Part shown: one piece after another, positions 15,197 through 23,332 of the stretch | How the letters are laid out: each line of letters begins with the position of its first letter | How positions within the stretch are numbered: position 1 is the stretch's first letter | NCBI GenBank assembly: GCA_016212795.1 | Contig: JACRDT010000013.1 | Span: 23,357-87,356, forward strand | Origin: Elusimicrobiota bacterium | GTDB taxonomy: Bacteria > Elusimicrobiota > Elusimicrobia > UBA1565 > UBA9628 | DNA: 64,000 nt | Direction of reading: 5' to 3' | The notes under the pieces: generated by a model | What the model was told of the DNA's origin: nothing | Databases searched by the model: none | The model's input: the letters and a program-made list of their open reading frames with translations, nothing else | Translations under genes and position numbers: made by a program

Positions 15197-17178
15197 GGAC
15201 GGGCTCGGCCCGGCTTGCGCTTCGCGTCAGGGGGCCGGCGGGTCTGGCGCTTCCCGGCTCCCTTGTCCGCGGCGTGCCTCCTGAGGATATCCTTCGCCCG
15301 CGCCACCTCGGGGCCGCCGGGAGCCAGGAACAGGACGTTGACGGCCTCCTCCACGGCCTCCGTCGGGTCGCCCGCGGCGTCGGCCCGAGAGGCCTTCCCC
15401 AAAAAGGACCTGACCTTCGAGGCCTGGACCTCCGCCAGTTTGCGCTTGAGGCTCTCCACGGCCTCGTCGACGGCCGCCTGCTTGACGGCCTCGTCGGATT
15501 CCAAATCCTGGGAGCCCGCCTCGATCCCGACGGCGCCGTCGGGGTTCTGGGACTCGCCCCGCGACCTCGCGTGGCTCATGAGCCGGTCGGCTGACACCTT
15601 CTGCTCCCCGCCCACGACGTCGGCCAGCGCGAACATCACGGTCAGGGACGCCACCTTGGTCACGACCCATCGCCTTGTGCGCGTCGTCGCCAGCTGGTCC
15701 TGGGAGATGAATTCCGGCGGAGCAGGGACCGCCGGAGTTGGGGGGGCCGCACTGGCCGGCGTCGCCTCCTGCGTCTTCTCAGCCGTCTTCTCCGCCTTCG
15801 AGCCCAGCACCATCCCCACGATGCCCCCGAGGATCTTGCCGCCCCATCCGCCCGCCTTCTTCTCCACCGCCCCGCCCGCCTGGTCCGCCAGGGCGTTCTG
15901 GACCGCCTTCTTGTCGCCGCCGCTGCTCACCAAGGACTCGGCCGCGGACCCTAACAGCTTCCCGCCGAATCCCCCCACATTCCTGGCGACCGCTTCGCCG
16001 GCCTTCCTCCCGGCGAACTCGCGCGCCTCCGCCGTCATCGCATCTTCGACGTCCGCTCCAGGTCCGCCCCCCCCGACCGGGCTCGCCGGCGCGCTTTGGC
16101 GCAGGCGCTCAGCCTCGAGCCATTCGTCGTACTTCGGGTTGCGGACCTGGATCTGACGGCCGGTGGCGGCGGTCGCCTCTTCGTCGGTGACGCCCTCTTG
16201 CCGCTCGATGCCGAAACCCACGATGTCCCCCGCGACGATCACCTCCGCCCCCGCGTTCTTCAGGAGTTGAGCCGCCCCCGCCGCGTCGGAAGCCTCCCTG
16301 AAGCTGGGCCTGCGCTCCCCCACCGTTCCCTCGGCCTCGGACCGCGTCAGGACTCTCAACCCCGCGGTCTTCTTGAGCTTCAGGATCAGGCTCTCGGCCA
16401 GGCTCACCCCGAGCCCGAGCTGGTCCGTGAGGTCCTTGAAGTCGAAGACGGCGACCCTGAGCGAGGCTCGCTCCCAGAGTTCCAGCTTGAGACGGGCCAT
16501 GCGGTCCGCCGAGTCGGCGTAGGGCGCCTGCATCTGGAAGTAGGCGAAGTAGGCGTTGCCGATCTTGCCGCTGGTCTCGAATCCGCGCGCCCCATCGTAT
16601 CGCTCCCTGACCCCGGCCAGCGCCGCGCTCCGCTGCGCCGCGTTGAGCGCGCTGAAGCGGGGGTCCGCGGCGAGGGCCTTGTTGAATTCTGCGTCAGCCT
16701 TGCCGAAGTCCGGGGCGACGTCGGCGGGGGGAGCGATGGCCGCGTCGGGAGCTTGCCGAGGCGCCTCCATCCTCCCGGCGGCGGCCGGGGCGCGGCTCGC
16801 GCCCGCCCGCCATCGCATCACGCCCCACGCAGCGGCGGTCGCGAGCAGGCAGAGCGCCAAGCTCTTCCAGCGACGCGGCGCCGCCCGCCGGGCGGCGGGG
16901 CGGGCGACCAGGCTGTCCGCCAAGGCCCGGCCGGCGTCGGAAGGTCTCGACGCCGCCGGCGACGCCTGGGTCGACGGCCGAGGCGCCCTCGACGCCGTGG
17001 AGCGCGGGGGCCGGATGAAGAGGACCCGAAGCTCGTCGAACTCCCCGGCCGGCAGCCAGGCCTGCGTCCCCTCTCGGCAGATCAGGGTCTTGGGGCCGAA
17101 GTCGTCGGCCCTCTTGAGCCCGGCCAGGTCATAGGGGCCCAGCGCCTGCTTGCCGTCGAACACCCAGAACCTGCTCAT
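15193..17178 (-). CDS. GYF_2-like plus CsgG/FlgO-like membrane-anchored protein
   Basis: A 661-residue protein. Residues 1-55 look like a GYF_2 domain (FWVFDGKQALGPYDLAGL, TLICREGTQAWLPAGEFDEL). A Pro/Ala/Ser linker precedes one membrane helix at about 105-120 (LALCLLATAAAWGVMRW). A CsgG/FlgO-like domain follows at about 235-330 (LRVAVFDFKDLTDQLGLGVS, IVAGDIVGFGIE). A Gly/Ala-rich segment (GGFGGKLLGSAAESLV) and a helical C-terminus complete it. CsgG-like domains occur in outer-membrane or periplasmic assembly proteins. Here the GYF-like end would be cytoplasmic and the rest periplasmic. A TTGACA-17-CACAAT promoter lies seven bases before ATG 17178 with no Shine-Dalgarno site, so the mRNA is probably leaderless. 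Confidence 0.6.
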   Translation of the reverse strand: MSRFWVFDGKQALGPYDLAGLKRADDFGPKTLICREGTQAWLPAGEFDELRVLFIRPPRSTASRAPRPSTQASPAASRPSDAGRALADSLVARPAARRAAPRRWKSLALCLLATAAAWGVMRWRAGASRAPAAAGRMEAPRQAPDAAIAPPADVAPDFGKADAEFNKALAADPRFSALNAAQRSAALAGVRERYDGARGFETSGKIGNAYFAYFQMQAPYADSADRMARLKLELWERASLRVAVFDFKDLTDQLGLGVSLAESLILKLKKTAGLRVLTRSEAEGTVGERRPSFREASDAAGAAQLLKNAGAEVIVAGDIVGFGIERQEGVTDEEATAATGRQIQVRNPKYDEWLEAERLRQSAPASPVGGGGPGADVEDAMTAEAREFAGRKAGEAVARNVGGFGGKLLGSAAESLVSSGGDKKAVQNALADQAGGAVEKKAGGWGGKILGGIVGMVLGSKAEKTAEKTQEATPASAAPPTPAVPAPPEFISQDQLATTRTRRWVVTKVASLTVMFALADVVGGEQKVSADRLMSHARSRGESQNPDGAVGIEAGSQDLESDEAVKQAAVDEAVESLKRKLAEVQASKVRSFLGKASRADAAGDPTEAVEEAVNVLFLAPGGPEVARAKDILRRHAADKGAGKRQTRRPPDAKRKPGRARP

Positions 17179-17185
17179 CACAACC

Positions 17186-17214
17186 ATTGTGCATCCCCGA
17201 GACCATGCTGTCAA
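17186..17214 (-). promoter_or_regulatory. Leaderless promoter of the GYF_2/CsgG-like gene
   Basis: On the minus strand TTGACA (17214-17209), a 17-base spacer and CACAAT (17191-17186) end seven bases before ATG 17178. It is divergent from the promoter at 17255-17283. Confidence 0.7.
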
Positions 17215-17254
17215 CCGGCGGACCCCTTCCCGGCGCGCCGCGACAACGTGGGTC

Positions 17255-17283
17255 TTGACAAAGTGTCCTATACACACTATACT
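17255..17283 (+). promoter_or_regulatory. Leaderless promoter of the NAD/triad operon
   Basis: TTGACA (17255-17260) and TATACT (17278-17283) with a 17-base spacer. ATG 17291 starts eight bases after the -10 box, at the expected transcription start. The spacer and start region are covered by two palindromes. Confidence 0.85.
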
Positions 17284-17300
17284 AGTGTATATGAGACACT
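17262..17300. promoter_or_regulatory. Tandem palindromic operator, candidate NrtR boxes
   Basis: Two copies of AGTGT-N7-ACACT lie at 17262-17278 and 17284-17300, with centres 22 bp (two helical turns) apart. The first fills the -35/-10 spacer and touches the -10 box. The second covers the transcription start and start codon. As I recall, NrtR sites share a GT-N7-AC core, which both copies contain. An NrtR-type protein is encoded at the operon's end. Assigning these sites to NrtR is inference. Confidence 0.65.
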
Positions 17301-17950
17301 TACTGGCGGCGGGCTCAGCCACGGGGCGCGACCACGCGCTCTCCGAGCGCCCCAACCAGGACGCCTGGTGCGCGCTCCAGGGGGACTGGGGAGCGGTGGC
17401 CGTGGTCTGCGACGGCTGCGGCAGCGAGCCCCACAGCGGCGTCGGGGCGCGCCTGGGCGCCGTCATGGCAGCGAACCTGGCGGCCCGCCAGCTCGAAGCC
17501 GCCGGGACCCTGGACCTCGAGCGCCTCAGGGCCGAGATGCTCTCGCGCCTGGCCCTGGTGGCCCAGACGGCGTGCGTCGGGGTCCGCGAGCACCTCCTCT
17601 TCACCATCGTGGGCGCCGCGGCCCGGGACGGGCGGGCCACGGTGTTCGCCTGCGGCGACGGGGTCGTGGCCGTGGACGGGAGCGTCAAGCTCCTCGGCCC
17701 GTTCCCGGGCAACCAGCCCCCCTACCTGGCCTACGCTTTGGAAGACCCCCGCGTCGGGTTCGAGCGCCTCCACGAGGGGCCGGCGGCCTGCGTGCTGGTC
17801 GGCACCGACGGCGCCGCCGAGGCCGAGCTGGCCCCTTTCTGGAGCGACGAGCGCCACCTCTCGAACCCCGACCTGGTCCGCCGCGGCCTCAAGCTCCAGC
17901 GTTTGGCGGACGACGCCACCGTGGCCCTGATCATAAGGAAGGAACCATGA
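17291..17950 (+). CDS. PP2C-family protein phosphatase, TerY-P triad type
   Basis: A 219-residue compact PP2C domain. Metal-binding and core motifs in order are RPNQDAW (residues 18-24), AVVCDGCGSEPHSG (38-51), CGDGVVAVDG (~118-127) and GTDGAAEAE (~174-182). This fits the small PP2C phosphatases that accompany zinc-ribbon kinases and vWA proteins in TerY-P-type triads. It is the first gene of the operon and should dephosphorylate targets of the kinase encoded next. ATG 17291 is chosen because the N-terminus runs straight into the conserved region and the promoter ends eight bases upstream. No Shine-Dalgarno site is present. Confidence 0.8.
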   Translation: MRHLLAAGSATGRDHALSERPNQDAWCALQGDWGAVAVVCDGCGSEPHSGVGARLGAVMAANLAARQLEAAGTLDLERLRAEMLSRLALVAQTACVGVREHLLFTIVGAAARDGRATVFACGDGVVAVDGSVKLLGPFPGNQPPYLAYALEDPRVGFERLHEGPAACVLVGTDGAAEAELAPFWSDERHLSNPDLVRRGLKLQRLADDATVALIIRKEP

Positions 17951-18033
17951 CCGAGCAGATGCATCCACAGAATGCGGGGCGACTGTTGACCCCCTCAATG
18001 CTCGCCTCCCCGCGGGGGAGGCTCACGATATGA
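17947..18033 (+). CDS. Possible 28-codon coupling ORF between phosphatase and kinase
   Basis: The frame begins MTEQMHPQNAGRLLTP, overlaps the phosphatase stop by ATGA and overlaps the kinase ATG by ATGA at its end, so it bridges the two genes exactly. Its last third is the C-type palindrome 18004-18022. It may have no product function and serve only to carry ribosomes to the kinase start. The alternative is plain initiation at ATG 18030 from GGGGGAGG, which lies ten bases upstream. Confidence 0.3.
   Translation: MTEQMHPQNAGRLLTPSMLASPRGRLTI
18004..18022. repeat. C-type palindrome before the kinase start
   Basis: GCCTCCCC and GGGGAGGC form an 8-bp inverted repeat with loop GCG. The right arm is the only Shine-Dalgarno-like sequence upstream of ATG 18030. 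The core CTCCCCGCGGGGGAG is identical to that of the copy at 11510. Confidence 0.7.
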
Positions 18034-19850
18034 AAGAGGTGCTGCTGGGCGGCCGCCGCATCAAGCTCGACCCGTCGCGGCTCATCGGCACGGGGGGCGA
18101 GGCGGACGTCTACGACATCGGCTCCGGGCTGGCGCTCAAGCTCTACAAGGCGCCCGACCACCCGGACTACCGGGGGCTCCCGGACGAGCAGCGCGGCGCC
18201 AAGGAGAGGCTCGCCGCCTGCGCCGACAAGCTGCGGGAGTTCCCCGCCTCCCTCCCCCCCAGGGTGGTGGCGCCCATGGAGACCGCGATGGACAAGGCGG
18301 GCCGCGCCGCGGGCTACTCCATGCGGCTGGTGCCGGACGCCGAACCCCTCCACCGCTGGGCCGAGCCGGGCTTCCGCCGCGCCGTCCCCCCGGCCGTGGT
18401 CGGTCCGCTCTTCCTCGACCTCCACGCCACCGTGGCGCGCCTCCACGAGGCCGGCGTCGTGATCGGCGACTTCAACGACCTCAACGTGCTGGTCGCGGCC
18501 GGCCTGGCCCACCTCATCGACGCTGACAGCTTCCAGTTCGGGCGGCACCCCTGCCGGACCTACACGGAGCGCTTCGTGGACCCCCTGACCTGCGACTGCC
18601 GCGACCTGCGGCCGGTGCGGCCCCACGACTCGGCAAGCGACTGGTACGCCTTCGAGACCCTGCTCTTCCAGAGCCTGCTCCTGGTGCACCCCTACGGCGG
18701 GGTCCTGCCGGGCGACCAGGGGCGGCCCTCGGAAAGGGCGCTGGCCCGCATCACCGTCCTCGACCCCCGCGTCCGCTACCCGAGGCCCGCCGTGCCGTGG
18801 CGGGCGCTCCCCGACGAGCTCCTGCACCGGTTCCACGCCACCTTCGTCCGAGACGAGCGCAGCCCATTCCCCCACGGGCTCCTGGAGTCCCTGCGCTGGA
18901 CGCGCTGCCCGTCCTGCGGCGCTTTCCACGCCCGGCTCTCCTGCCCCGCCTGCGCCGGCCTGGCCCCAGGAGGCCAGGTCGTCGCAGGCGCAGGTCGTTC
19001 TCCTTTCGCCGGAGACGGCCTGGCGGCCGCGGTCCGCCAGGTCGTCACCGTGCACGGCCGGGTCAAGGCCCAGCGCCTCCTCCTGACCGCGGGCGAGGTC
19101 GTGGCCGTGGGCCCCGAGGGCTGGCTCGTCTACGAGGCCGGGGAGTTCCGCCGCGAGGACGGCAGCGTGGCCTTCCGGGGACCCATGCGGCCGCAGACGC
19201 GCTATTTCCTATCGGGCAACCGGACCGTCGCGGCCGGGCGGCGCGAGGCCTTCGCCTTCGCGGACGGACGCTCCTGGTGGGAGCGCGACGGGGCGCTCTG
19301 GCGGGAGGGAGCGCTGGGCGACGAGCGCGTCGGGGAGGTGCTCGCCGGGCAGACGAGCTTCTGGGTGGGGCCGCAGTTCGGCTTCGGCTTCTACCGCGCC
19401 GGCGGGATCACGGTGGCCTTTGTCTTCGACGGGGTCCGCCGCGGCCTGGCCGACGGGGTCGCCCTCCCGCCGCTCCGGGGCCGCGTCATCGACGCCGACT
19501 GCGCGTTCGGCGACGGGAGGGCCTGGCTCATCCTGCACCTCGAGGCGGGCGGCCGGTTCACGCGGCGCTGCGTGGTCATCCGCCGGGACGGGAGCGTCGC
19601 CGCTGCCGCGGACTCGCCCCCGTGGCTCGAGGCCGTGCAGGGGGCCTGCGCGGCCGGCCCCTACCTCTTCGTGCCCACGGACCGGGGCATCGTCCGGGTG
19701 GAGGAATCGCTCGCGCGCTGGACCGAATTCCCGGAGACCGAGCCTTTCGTGGACGCGAGCTCCCGCCTCGCGGCCGGCCCAGGCGGCCTGATCGTCGCCA
19801 ACCGGCGCGAAGTCGTGAAGCTATCACTGACCCAGGAGGTATCGCCATGA
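18030..19850 (+). CDS. Protein kinase with zinc ribbon and C-terminal beta-rich domain, TerY-P type
   Basis: A 606-residue protein. The kinase domain (1-280) has a glycine loop GTGGEADVYDI, the lysine of LALKLYK, a catalytic loop GVVIGDFNDLNVLV and a metal site IDADSFQF. The HRD and DFG motifs are divergent, as in the atypical kinases of TerY-P triads. A zinc ribbon follows (CPSC at ~293 and CPAC at ~307). Element B is inserted directly after it (residues ~310-332). The last 270 residues are a repetitive beta-rich domain with many Trp/Gly blades, possibly propeller-like. The kinase gene lies between the phosphatase and nicotinamidase-like genes and overlaps the latter by ATGA. It is cytosolic. 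Confidence 0.75.
   Translation: MKEVLLGGRRIKLDPSRLIGTGGEADVYDIGSGLALKLYKAPDHPDYRGLPDEQRGAKERLAACADKLREFPASLPPRVVAPMETAMDKAGRAAGYSMRLVPDAEPLHRWAEPGFRRAVPPAVVGPLFLDLHATVARLHEAGVVIGDFNDLNVLVAAGLAHLIDADSFQFGRHPCRTYTERFVDPLTCDCRDLRPVRPHDSASDWYAFETLLFQSLLLVHPYGGVLPGDQGRPSERALARITVLDPRVRYPRPAVPWRALPDELLHRFHATFVRDERSPFPHGLLESLRWTRCPSCGAFHARLSCPACAGLAPGGQVVAGAGRSPFAGDGLAAAVRQVVTVHGRVKAQRLLLTAGEVVAVGPEGWLVYEAGEFRREDGSVAFRGPMRPQTRYFLSGNRTVAAGRREAFAFADGRSWWERDGALWREGALGDERVGEVLAGQTSFWVGPQFGFGFYRAGGITVAFVFDGVRRGLADGVALPPLRGRVIDADCAFGDGRAWLILHLEAGGRFTRRCVVIRRDGSVAAAADSPPWLEAVQGACAAGPYLFVPTDRGIVRVEESLARWTEFPETEPFVDASSRLAAGPGGLIVANRREVVKLSLTQEVSP
18957..19023 (+). repeat. Dispersed element B, copy 2 (in the kinase gene)
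   Basis: A copy encoding [20 protein letters not shown], inserted two residues after the second CxxC of the zinc ribbon. The ends GGCCTGGC (18957-18964 and 19017-19024) are 60 bp apart. The host frame is preserved. Confidence 0.88.
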
Positions 19851-20905
19851 CCGTCAAGACCACGCCGACCCTGCCGGCCTTCTACGACCCGGCCCACGCC
19901 GGGAGCTGGGACTACGCCCCGGACCAGGCCCGGCTCTTCACCGCGGCCGCCCAATGGAGGAAGGAGCACGACGTGCCCCCCGCCGCGTCCGACCGCTTCG
20001 CGGTGCACCTGCTGCTCATCGACGCGCAGAAGGACTTCTGCTTCCCGAAAGGCACGCTCTACGTGGCGGGCCGCTCGGGCCAGGGGGCCGTCGACGACAG
20101 CCGCCGCATCGCGGAGTTCGTCTACCGCAACCTGCCCCACCTCACGAGCATCACGACCACGATGGACACCCACTTCGCCTACCAGATCTTCTTCCCGTCG
20201 TTCTGGGTCGACCGGGACGGCGGGCCGCTCACGCCGTTCAGGGAGATCTCGGCCGACCAGATCGGCCGGGGCGAGGTCAGGCCAGCGCCCATCATGGCCA
20301 AGTGGCTCTGCCAGGGAAACTACACCTGGCTCCTCAAGCAGACCCTGCACTACTGCGCGGAGCTGGAGAAGGCCGGCAAGTACAAGCTCTACCTCTGGCC
20401 GCCGCACTGCCTCCTGGGCTCGGACGGCCACGCGCTGGCCGGGGTCATCCACGAGGCGCGGCTGTTCCACTCCTTCGTCCGGGGAGCGCAGTCGTGGGTG
20501 GAGGTCAAGGGAGGCAACCCCCTCACGGAGAACTACTCCGTGCTCCGGCCCGAGGTGCTGACCAGGCACGACGGGGCGCCGCTCGCCCAAAGGAACGCCC
20601 TGTTCCTCAAGAGCCTGCTCGCCTCGGACGCGGTCGTCATCGCCGGCCAGGCCGCGAGCCACTGCGTGAAGAGCTCCATCGACGACCTGCTCGGCGAGAT
20701 CCTCGCCCAGGACCCGTCGCTGGCGGCCAAGGTCTACATCCTGACCGACTGCATGTCCTCGGTCACGGTGCCCGACGGCAAGGGCGGGTTCGCGGCCGAC
20801 TTCACGGCGCAGGCCGAGGACGCCTTCCAGCGCTTCGCCGGCGCCGGGATGCGCCTGGTGCGCTCGACGGACCCGGTCGAATCCTGGCCGGGCATCAAGC
20901 TCTAG
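19847..20905 (+). CDS. Nicotinamidase-like isochorismatase-fold hydrolase, enlarged
   Basis: A 352-residue cysteine hydrolase, much longer than typical PncA (about 200). The catalytic aspartate is in LLLIDAQKDFCFP (~56-68). The metal/second-site region is TTMDTHFAYQIFFPSFW, and the nucleophile is in VIAGQAASHCVKSSIDDL. The extra length is an N-terminal extension of about 50 residues and inserts between core strands (for example LWPPHCLLGSDGHALAG, which keeps the PxHCxxGSxG motif). It should convert nicotinamide to nicotinate, feeding the NAPRTase encoded two genes downstream. The context strongly supports NAD salvage. I give no gene symbol because of the unusual size. It overlaps the kinase stop by ATGA. 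Confidence 0.75.
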   Translation: MTVKTTPTLPAFYDPAHAGSWDYAPDQARLFTAAAQWRKEHDVPPAASDRFAVHLLLIDAQKDFCFPKGTLYVAGRSGQGAVDDSRRIAEFVYRNLPHLTSITTTMDTHFAYQIFFPSFWVDRDGGPLTPFREISADQIGRGEVRPAPIMAKWLCQGNYTWLLKQTLHYCAELEKAGKYKLYLWPPHCLLGSDGHALAGVIHEARLFHSFVRGAQSWVEVKGGNPLTENYSVLRPEVLTRHDGAPLAQRNALFLKSLLASDAVVIAGQAASHCVKSSIDDLLGEILAQDPSLAAKVYILTDCMSSVTVPDGKGGFAADFTAQAEDAFQRFAGAGMRLVRSTDPVESWPGIKL

Positions 20906-20916
20906 GAGGTAACGAT

Positions 20917-21699
20917 ATGAACGACCCGAAAGAGATGCTGAAGGCGGCCCACGAGGAAGGAGAGCTCTCGGACGCGGCGATGGCGGCCCTGTCCATCCCC
21001 GACCTCGGCGCCCAGATCCAGGCCGCGCTCGGGGTGACCCCCGACGACGTGCCGGCCAGCGAGGTGGTGCTGGTGACGATGATGCCCGACGACTCGGGCT
21101 CCATCCGCTTCGCCGGCAACGCGCAGGCGGTGCGGGAAGGCCACAACCTGGTGCTCGACGCCCTGGCGGCGTCCAAGGCCCGGGAGGGCGTCCTCGTGCA
21201 CACCCGCTACCTGAACGGCCTGGTGCTCTATCCCTACTGCGGGCTCGACAGGGCGCTGCGCATGGACGCGGCCAACTACGACCCCAACCTGGGGACGCCG
21301 CTCTACGACCAGACCGTGGTGCTGCTGGGCACGGTGCTGGCCAAATCGAGGGAGTTCGCCCAGGCCGGGGTGCCGGTGCGGACCGTGACGCTCCTCATCA
21401 CGGACGGCGAGGACGCGGGGTCGCAGCGGTCCAAGGCGGGCGACGTGGCCGTGCTCATGCGCGACATGCTCCGGGCGGAACGGCACATCGTGGCCGCGCT
21501 GGGCGTGGACAACGGCAGCACGGACTTCCGCCGGATCTTCCGGGAGATGGGCATCGAGGACCGCTGGATCCTGACGCCGGGGAACAAGGCCAGCGACATC
21601 CGGCGGGCCTTCGCCGTCTTCTCCCAGTCCGCGGCGCGGGCAAGCCAGGGCACGGGCCAGTTCGCCAAGGTGTCGGTCGGAGGGTTCGGGGCTCCTTGA
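20917..21699 (+). CDS. von Willebrand A-like protein, TerY-type
   Basis: A 260-residue soluble vWA domain. The MIDAS metal site is visible as DDSGSIRF (DxSxS, ~residues 54-61), the threonine of NLGTPLYDQ (~126-134) and the aspartate of LLITDGEDA (~158-166). It is preceded by AGGAGGT and lies between the two nicotinate-salvage enzymes. Together with the PP2C and the zinc-ribbon kinase it completes the triad known as TerY-P (vWA, PP2C and kinase), which is otherwise linked to Ter stress systems. No TerD-family gene is in the window. It probably scaffolds or presents kinase targets. Confidence 0.75.
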   Translation: MNDPKEMLKAAHEEGELSDAAMAALSIPDLGAQIQAALGVTPDDVPASEVVLVTMMPDDSGSIRFAGNAQAVREGHNLVLDALAASKAREGVLVHTRYLNGLVLYPYCGLDRALRMDAANYDPNLGTPLYDQTVVLLGTVLAKSREFAQAGVPVRTVTLLITDGEDAGSQRSKAGDVAVLMRDMLRAERHIVAALGVDNGSTDFRRIFREMGIEDRWILTPGNKASDIRRAFAVFSQSAARASQGTGQFAKVSVGGFGAP

Positions 21700-21718
21700 G
21701 GGGCCCCGGGAGGACTCT

Positions 21719-23329
21719 ATGAACGGCACGCCGCGTCGCGAGACGGCCGGACCGGTGTACGGGGGGTCGCTCGCCCTGCTCACGGACCTCTACCAGCTCA
21801 CCATGGCCCAGGGTTACTGGAAGTCGGGGCTCGACCGCCACGAGGCGGTCTTCCACCTCTACTTCCGCAAGAACCCCTTCAACGGCGGCTACGCCGTGGC
21901 GTGCGGCCTCGACACGGCCGCGCGGTTCATGGAGTCCTTCGCGTTCGCCGAGGACGACCTCGCCTACCTGGCCAGCCTGCCGGGCGCGGCCGTCCTCCCT
22001 TCGCCCGGCGCCGCAGGACCCTCAGGGGGGCCGGAGGCGCCGGGCTCGAACGGGGCGCCCCTGTTCGAGCCCGGCTTCCTGGACTACCTGGCCGGCATGC
22101 GCCTGGAGTGCGACGTGGACGCGGCGCCGGAAGGGAGCGTCCTCTTCGCGCCCGAGCCCATGCTGAGGGTCCGGGGGCCGCTCCCGCAGTGCCAGCTCCT
22201 CGAGACCGCCCTCCTCAACATCCTCAACTTCCAGACCCTGATCGCGACCAAGGCCAGCCGGGTGGCGCTGGCCGCGGCCGGCAGCCCGGTCCTCGAGTTC
22301 GGCCTGCGGCGGGCCCAGGGCATCGACGGCGGGCTGAGCGCCAGCCGCGCGGCCTACGTCGGCGGCTGCGCCGCCACCTCCAACGCGCTCGCGGGCAAGC
22401 TCTTCGGCATCCCGGTGAGGGGCACCCACGCCCACAGCTGGGTCATGGCCTTCGACAGCGAGCTGGAGGCCTTCGAGGCCTACGCCGAAGCCCTCCCGGG
22501 CGACTGCGTGTTCCTGGTGGACACCTACGACACCCTGGGAGGGGTGCGCCGCGCCATCGAGGTGGGGCGGCGGCTGCGCGAGCGCGGCCGCAGGCTCGCG
22601 GGCGTGCGGCTCGACTCCGGCGACCTCGCGGCCTTGAGCATCGAGGCTCGGCGGCTCCTGGACGAGGCGGGCTTCGCGGACGCCTTCGTCGCCGCCTCGA
22701 GCGACCTCGACGAGAAAGCCATCGCCGACCTGCGCGGCCGCGGGGCCCGCGTCACGGTCTGGGGCGTGGGGACCAAGCTGGTCACGGGCGACGGCCAGCC
22801 GGCCCTGGGCGGGGTCTACAAGCTCGGCGCCCTGCGCCCTCCGGGAGGGGCGTGGCGCGACACGCTCAAGGCGTCGGGCGAGCCGGCCAAGGCCTCCTAC
22901 CCGGGCATCCTCCAGGTCCGCCGCTCCTCCGAAGGCGGCCGGCCCGTGCGCGACACGATCTACGACGTCCGCCAGCCCCCCGCGGGCGGCGGGGCAGAGC
23001 TGTTGGTCCCCGTGTTCCGGGCGGGACGCCGGGTCCTGCCCCCGGCGGACCTGGCCCCGGGAGGCCAGGTCGTCGCAGGCGCAGGACGCGCTCCATTCGC
23101 CGGAGACGGCCTGGAGGCGGCCAGGCTGCGCGCCCGCGGCCAGCTCGCCTCCCTCCCGGCGGGCGTGCTGCGGCTCTCGGAGCCGGAGCGGTTCCCGGTG
23201 GAGCTCGAGCCGGGCCTGGCCGCCCGGCGGGAAGCACTGCTCAAGACCGCAAGCGTTCGCGGCACGCGCGGCGAGTCCTTCAACGACATCGATTCGTCCG
23301 CGCCGAGCGCGCGGACATCCAGGAGGTGA
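21719..23329 (+). CDS. pncB: Nicotinate phosphoribosyltransferase with element B insertion
   Basis: A 536-residue NAPRTase. The N-terminal [35 protein letters not shown] with [24 protein letters not shown] and GVGTKLVTG motifs are all present, in family order. It makes nicotinate mononucleotide from nicotinate and PRPP, the committed step of this branch of NAD salvage. Element B interrupts the C-terminal domain at residues ~444-465, before the conserved ending [18 protein letters not shown], without breaking the frame. A second palindrome-rich stretch (22004-22072) lies in a loop near residue 105. The next gene begins four bases after the stop. Confidence 0.93.
   Translation: MNGTPRRETAGPVYGGSLALLTDLYQLTMAQGYWKSGLDRHEAVFHLYFRKNPFNGGYAVACGLDTAARFMESFAFAEDDLAYLASLPGAAVLPSPGAAGPSGGPEAPGSNGAPLFEPGFLDYLAGMRLECDVDAAPEGSVLFAPEPMLRVRGPLPQCQLLETALLNILNFQTLIATKASRVALAAAGSPVLEFGLRRAQGIDGGLSASRAAYVGGCAATSNALAGKLFGIPVRGTHAHSWVMAFDSELEAFEAYAEALPGDCVFLVDTYDTLGGVRRAIEVGRRLRERGRRLAGVRLDSGDLAALSIEARRLLDEAGFADAFVAASSDLDEKAIADLRGRGARVTVWGVGTKLVTGDGQPALGGVYKLGALRPPGGAWRDTLKASGEPAKASYPGILQVRRSSEGGRPVRDTIYDVRQPPAGGGAELLVPVFRAGRRVLPPADLAPGGQVVAGAGRAPFAGDGLEAARLRARGQLASLPAGVLRLSEPERFPVELEPGLAARREALLKTASVRGTRGESFNDIDSSAPSARTSRR
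22004..22072. repeat. Interlocked inverted repeats in pncB
   Basis: CCCGGCGCC (22004-22012) pairs with GGCGCCGGG (22036-22044). The overlapping GGGCTCGAAC (22042-22051) pairs with GTTCGAGCCC (22063-22072). The part before 22045 has no obvious counterpart in typical NAPRTases. The part after it encodes the expected loop. Confidence 0.5.
23048..23114 (+). repeat. Dispersed element B, copy 4 (in pncB)
   Basis: A copy encoding [20 protein letters not shown]. The ends GACCTGG (23048-23054) and GGCCTGG (23108-23114) are 60 bp apart. It is read in the same frame as copies 1 and 2. Confidence 0.88.
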
Positions 23330-23332
23330 GTT

